From assembly GCA_029891385.1 (NCBI GenBank), contig CM057227.1:57599567-57663566 (forward strand): DNA of 64,000 bases, given 5' to 3'. Positions within the stretch are counted from its first letter, which is position 1. Every line of letters starts with the position of its first letter. A program made the position numbers and the translations under genes. The notes under the pieces were generated by a model. It saw only the letters and a program-made list of their open reading frames with translations. It made no database searches and was not told the origin of the DNA. The DNA is from Erythroxylum novogranatense. Taxonomy: Eukaryota; Streptophyta; Magnoliopsida; Malpighiales; Erythroxylaceae. Shown here piece by piece: positions 58,101 to 64,000 of this stretch.

Positions 58101-61100
58101 AACTTTGGTATGTTGTGGGTTGTAAATATGGTTAGTCTTATGATGGTGTTGTTGGTTGCTAATAGTAACGCTGATGGAGTTCTTGGTTTGCTTATGGTTG
58201 TTAATTACATTTTGTTATCTTGTGATTGATTCATAGTTAGTAACTAGGCTTGCAAAAAATCGGACAATTATTGTAGACATTTTTAGATCTATTAGATATA
58301 TTCTTACATGTTCAAATTTAAAAATAAAATAGAAAAATCAAATTAAATTTCTATTTAGAATAGGAATTTAATTTATTTAGTAATCAATGATTAAGTCAAA
58401 TTTAATTATCTAAAGAGTTAGAAATATTAATTTAAATTATAAAGATCAATAACTAGAATCAAACAAAGGTTGATATTTTGTTGATTATGTTTGCATAAAT
58501 TACATGTTTTATATATTTGATATATTTTGTGTACATATTGAATTATATGTTTAAATGTGTGACATTTTATATATAATTTGTATTTGATGAGACCATTTAA
58601 AATTAAATCCCTTATTACATTTTAAGTACACATTGGGAGCATGATATTTGTCTTCTATTATTTAATTATAAAACTATTGTTTTACTTATTATAAGACTTA
58701 TTGAGTGACATAAAGCCTCCTTTAACGTGAATATATTTTATTATAACTTCATAAGTCCTACTTAACTATATTCGTATGATTTAGATGATTAACTAACAAT
58801 AATATGAATTTGGTGAAAAGGTTAGGAATAATATATAAAATAAGTTTTGGGAAAATTTGTTACTTAATGGATCTAAGAGTCATATGAGATATGATTGATA
58901 AGGATGTTATCTACTTAATTTAAGTTTAATTGGTTTGTAGAATAATTCATGATCAAGTAAATTTGAATGGGGTCCTTGCACACTAGAGAGATTAGGATAA
59001 TATTTTCAAAATATTAGCGAGGCTTATTATTTAAAATAAAATAGTGGGAGTAACTAAATAAATGATTCAAGTTGCTTATAGGTAAAGGCTTGCTTGAAAG
59101 TTGCTTACTTGTACCTTGTTCAAGGCCATTCTTCTATTGATATTACTCTTAACCATGTAGAACTTCCTTCCAGTCTAAAGGCATTCAATGCTCTAACCAG
59201 ATGATCATTTGTCAATGAGTATAGTGATATTATACATGTGAACTCACATTATGGTCAACAAGTTGTCTTTTACTTCGTATTAAACACTAGGCATTGATGA
59301 TATAACTTTGCTTATCTCCTTTAATGTATTATATTTTTTTAGTCCTCCTTGTACCAAGTTTGTACCATGATTCTCCTTGAAAGTTTTATTAATTAATTTT
59401 ATTTTACAAAAATAACTTATTAAAGTTCTAATCTTATTTATTTATCTTAGAATATAAATAATTACTTGCTTTCCTTTTAGTTTTGTCTGTTTTGATTAGA
59501 AATTACATTTATTTACTATAGTTGATATTAATCGTTGATGAACTAAATTTCTTGGACATGGGTTAGGTTTGAGAAGAGTTCTCAAACTTAGATATAACAG
59601 TTGTATGCCTATTATAATATTACTATTAATCTATATTGAGGATTAGGTGAAAAGTTTTACAGATATGTTAATATCATAAAGATAACAAAATGTAATAAAA
59701 TTTTGAGTTAACTAATATCTTATAAACTTTAATGACAATATGTAAGGTGGATGTCAATATTATCATAACTTAATACAAATAGTTTCTTGAATTAGATTTG
59801 AAAGGTATAGTACCTTAATAAAGTTGTTTAATTTAATTTAGCCTACTAAAAGTATAAATAAGACATAAAATTAAAGACATTTGTTATATCTTGATGAAAC
59901 TTGCCATTAGAATATACTTTCATAACTTTTCTTACCAATACAAGATATAATAGAGGTTATATACACATATAAAATATGTATTTCTAATTAATGCTTTTAA
60001 GTATTTGATACTAAATTTAGATTTGCCATTACTATAATGTTTAAGGAATGAAAGAAACTATATTTGTTTAGTAAAAATAGTTAATCTAAATTTATATAAA
60101 TAGTTTGAGTGTGTTGGATCAAGAGACACTTACACGTAACATAAGTGACAAGAATACAAAGATAGATAACTGAGATTATCCTTTTATTCCATATTGGTTA
60201 AATCAATAAAATGAGAATCATAAAGTTTCATACAAGGAGTTATGAATCTTTTGAGATTAAAGGATAACTAAATCAACCATTGGTAGTGTATCCCATTAGA
60301 ACTAGTTCCTTTGTTGATACATTTGATGTATAGTTAAAAGATCACAAGATGTTTAAAAATTCTCTTTTATGATGAAAGTTATGAATTCATTAGAAGTCTA
60401 GTTCTTTGGTTCAATCTTGGTCTACACTCTATTAAACATATTTCATTGAATTGTTGTCTTCACATCTCTCTTTGAATTGTTAGTCATAGATTAACAACAA
60501 GCTCTGTTAATCCCAATTTTCCTTAGGTCACAGTTAATTAAGAAGAACTTGTTAATTAACCTTAGCTATCAGATAACCTAGGAGACACTTTCTAGATTTA
60601 ATTGGACAGCCACCTTATGAATGAGAAAAACATAAAATCTAAGCAATAATCACACAAGCTCAGATTATTTAACCTGGATTATGTTATCCCGAATGATTAC
60701 AAATCATTAGTTGCTACAAGTAAATTTTAATATAACAATTACAGATTACATTGAATATTCTAGCAATGGGTTTGTAATAAAATGATCCAATGAATGCATT
60801 AAAATCATCTTTTTGTAATACCCAAATCCATATACATAGGATAACATAATCAATTTCTAAAGAGAGAAAGAAAACAACAAATACAAGGAGAAATACATTT
60901 AATTGGGTTGTCAGCTTTGATGTCACCTTCAAACTGGGGTCAAAAAACTACCCCTTTATGGGTCTTCTCATGGTGGAGAGCTTGCCTCCCTCTTTATGCT
61001 CTCCGGAAGCTCATGAGGTTCCACAGTTGAAAACACCTTATATTCTTTCACACCCTTACGGACGTCACATAAATGATGCTTTTATATTAAAAATAGGGTT

Positions 61101-61129
61101 CGGGTCAGTTGTAAATGTCTCACACGCAT
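58101..61129. other. AT-rich stretch, nothing recognised
   Basis: No frame of useful length, no terminal repeats and no RNA gene could be supported. A 98-codon ORF at 60958-61254 lies mostly in sequence related to the repeats that follow and has no family features. Read on the minus strand, about 61100-60950 has an 'atataaaagcatc' word that could be a TATA box of an old LTR; this is weak. Confidence 0.5.
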
Positions 61130-63366
61130 GCATGATAGTGTCACGTGACGTGAACCTTATATGCATGGGCATGACATGGGTATCACACCTATGTAAGAAA
61201 AATCATGGGCGTGACAAATGTCTCACGGCCATGAAAGATCATGTATGGCCATGACCAACATGTTCTTCTTTGTGTTTTCATTTTTCTTGTCTTCTTCTTG
61301 TCTTTATTTTCTTTAATCTTCCTTATTCTTATTACTTGAAGACAAGTGGATACGAATCTTAGGAAAACAACTCAAATATAGTGCTTTCGACTCACTTTAA
61401 CTCCTTTGTTTCCAAATTGTGCCTAAAATCACATATGAGTCAAAGTGAGTATCTTAGGCAATTTCATGTCATTAGTCACTAAGTGTTATGGAATAATTAT
61501 ACAATTAATTAAGCACATATCAATTTCCCCCACATTTATCTTTTGGCCTCCTTAGTCAAAATATCAAAATTAAACTCATAGACCCAAAACATTGACTCAT
61601 TTCCCATACGTTCCAAGAATACTTAATCATAAATAAAGATGAATGACTTTCAAAAATCATAGCAAGAACTTAACATTCCAAGCTTTTACTCATGATTAAT
61701 GAACATTCAATACCTTGAAAAACCAAGCAATCTAATGGTAGAATTGGAAAATATGTTTAAACAAGATATGTTCATAGGTACACTCAACACCATTCATGAT
61801 CATGTCATTCCATAACTTTGCATATCATTTCATTTCTCCACCACTAAGGTTCACATGCAAAATCATGGATCAAAGGACTTTTCAAGGTTGTAATGTGGGC
61901 AAAGGTAAAGTAAGATATATTTGGGTCAATTAGTATGAAAACCATTAAAGCTAGTGAAGCAAAGTAACACTTAATATGTCATCAAGTGCAAAAACAAACA
62001 TTCCCTCACAATTGTGTACATCAATTATGATGAATGCAAAAACGATGTGACAAGGATGTCACACCTATGTAAAATGATTCGTGGGCGTGAAAAATGTGTC
62101 ACGCTCGTAACACATTTTTTCATGGCCGTGAGATGTGTCTTACGGCCATGACAAATTATGCATGGCTGTGAGCAATATGTTCTTTTTCTTTATGTTTTCA
62201 ATTTTCTTGTCTTCTTCTTGTCTTTATTTTCTTTAATCTTCCTTATTCTTATTAGATGAAGACAAGTGGATATGGATCTTGGGAAAATGACTTAAATTTA
62301 GTGCTTTCGACTCACTTTAACCCCTTTACTTCCAAATTGTGCCTAAAATCACATATAAGTCAAAATGAGTATCTTAAGCAATTTCATGTCATTAATCACT
62401 AAGTGTTATGGAATAATTATACAATCAATTAAGCACATATCAATTTCTCCCACACTTAGCTTTTGGTCATCCTCAGTCAAAACATCAAAATTAAGCTCAT
62501 AGATCCAAAAGATTGACTCATTTTTCATATGTTCCAAGAATACTTAATCATAAATAAAGATGAATGACTTTCAAAAATCATAGCAAGAACTTAACATTCC
62601 AAGCTTTTACTCATGATTAATCAACATTCAATACCTTTACAAATCGAGCAATCTAATGGTAGAATTGGAAAATGTGTATAAACAAGATATGTTCATGGGT
62701 ACACTCAACACCGTTCATGATCATGTCATTCCATAACTTTGCATATCATTTCATTTCTCTACCACTATGGTTCATATGCAAAATCATGGATCAAATGAAT
62801 TTTCAAGGTTGTAATGTGGGCAAAAGTAAGGTGAGATGTATTTGGGTCAATTAGTATGAAAGCCATTAAAGCTAGTGAAACAAAGTAACACTTAATATGA
62901 CGTCAAGTGTAAAAACAAACATTCCCTTACAATTGTGTACATCAATTATGATGAATGCAAAAATGATGTGACAAGGGTGTCACGCCTATGCAAAATGAGT
63001 CATGGGCATGAAAAATGAGTCACATCCATGACACCTTTTTTCATGGCCGTGAGATGTGTCTTATGACCATTACAAATCATGCATGGTCATAAGCAACATG
63101 TTCTTCTTCTTTGTGTTTTCATTTTTCTTGTCTTCTTCTTGTCTTTATTTGCTCTAATCTTCCTCATTCTTGTTACATGAAGACAAGTGGATATGAATCT
63201 TGGGAAAACAACACAAATAGAGTGCTTTCGACTCACTTTAACTCCTTTGCTTCCGAATTGTGCCTAAAACCACATACGAGTCAAAGTGACTATTTTAAAA
63301 AAATTTCATGTCATTAATCACTAAGTGTTATGGAATAATTATATAATCAATTAAACACATATTAAT
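61130..63366. repeat. Tandem repeats of about 920 bp, 2.4 copies
   Basis: The motif 'cttcttcttgtctttattt' recurs at 61291, 62211 and 63132 (offsets 920 and 921), with the full surrounding sequence conserved. Each unit has a short CG-bearing cluster ('gggcgtga', 'tcacggccatga'), then 'gtgctttcgactcacttta', then 'ttatggaataattatacaat'. The third copy stops at about 63366. The 'gggcgtgac/cacggcc' style is common in LTRs of Tat/Athila-like gypsy elements, so this may be a duplicated LTR fragment on the minus strand; that origin is inference. Confidence 0.85.
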
Positions 63367-64000
63367 TTGTTTTAAAGATGATTATAAATTTATTTTATTT
63401 ATAAGAAGATTAGTGGGAGTATAGTTGTCTTCTTTAATAAAAGTGTGCAATGACATATTACTTATTAAGAACAATAATTCATATTTTAATTATTGAAGAT
63501 ATGATAGTCTAAGAATCACTATTATTAGATATAAAAGGTAACATATTAATTTTGAAAATTAGATCTATAGAGATAGATACCGAGTTATTTACCTATTTTA
63601 GTCCAAGTATATAGATAATATACTAAAGTTGTTTAGTATTCGAGATATGCAATACATATGAAGTATTAAAGATATCCATTATATGTATAAGTTGATATTA
63701 TAGTTCAAAGTTATATGGATACTAACTTTATTTTGAAGTAATTCCTAGTTAAGATATATTTTACTTGGAAAAATTTAATTTTGAGTTGGTAATATTCTAA
63801 TATAACATCAATTGCTAATAATGCTATAATACATTTTTATTTAGTAGAAATGACTATTTGAATTAACAAGTTTTTAATAAACTGATATAGTTTCATACAT
63901 GTTGAAACAATAATATACTATACAACATTAAAGTTATTGCACCTTGACTTAAGCTAAAATCTCATAGAAAATTTAAGTATGTATTTAGATAGTTTTTCTT
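63367..64000 (+). other. Possible very decayed copia pol remnant
   Basis: With many stops, plus-strand reading around 63690-63860 gives IVQSYMDTNF and later a W-rich stretch. This loosely resembles the copia RNase H pattern (VQGYTDADF). The match is weak and could be chance in AT-rich DNA. Confidence 0.25.

Noticed and set aside
60958..61254. 98-codon ORF as a host gene
   Set aside because: No domain, and it overlaps DNA related to the tandem repeats that follow.

Overview
The window is plant nuclear DNA and holds no intact cellular gene. It is a stack of transposable elements in AT-rich flanks. The evidence for a plant is Sirevirus-type Ty1/copia elements with an envelope-like third ORF, a chromodomain Ty3/gypsy element of Tekay/Del type, an L1-type LINE with a DUF4283-like ORF1, a PIF/Harbinger transposon with its Myb/SANT partner gene, and primer-binding sites matching plant initiator tRNA-Met. 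A dicot seems likely, but the species cannot be read from the sequence.

Layout. 1-1323: degenerate AT-rich DNA. 1324 to about 4660: decayed PIF/Harbinger transposon, both genes on the minus strand. 4661-7599: no gene; a 129-bp direct-repeat pair and microsatellites. About 7600-8752: 3' part of a minus-strand LINE. 8753-54753: a 46-kb nested block that splits the LINE; its 5' part resumes at 54754 and runs to about 58100. 58101-61130: nothing recognisable. 61130-63366: tandem repeats of about 920 bp, probably decayed LTR sequence. 63367-64000: possibly a very decayed copia remnant.

The nested block resolves by 5-bp target-site duplications (TSDs). Element A (Sirevirus, 8753-54753, TSD ctatc) sits in the LINE. 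Element B (same family and orientation, 16455-53267, TSD gttta) sits in ORF3 of A. Element C (Tekay-like gypsy, 22877-38519, TSD cactt) sits in ORF3 of B. Element E (23109-29456, TSD cattt) is a reversed, probably solo LTR inside the left LTR of C. Element F (copia, 40677 to about 52440) also sits in ORF3 of B. It is an LTR-internal-LTR-internal tandem array whose 3' end was lost in a deletion that fused it to the right LTR of B.

All coding regions are broken by stops or frameshifts, so nothing here looks autonomous now. A is the best preserved: its pol carries two stops and one deletion of about 67 bp. Inferred order of events: LINE, then A, then B, then C and F, with E after C and the F/B deletion after F became tandem. 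The most interesting points are the fully resolvable nest, the F array with its chimeric junction, the oversized LTR E with an internal 1.8-kb duplication, palindromic CG-rich modules inside the gypsy LTRs, and a +1 gag-to-pol frame offset shared by A and B.
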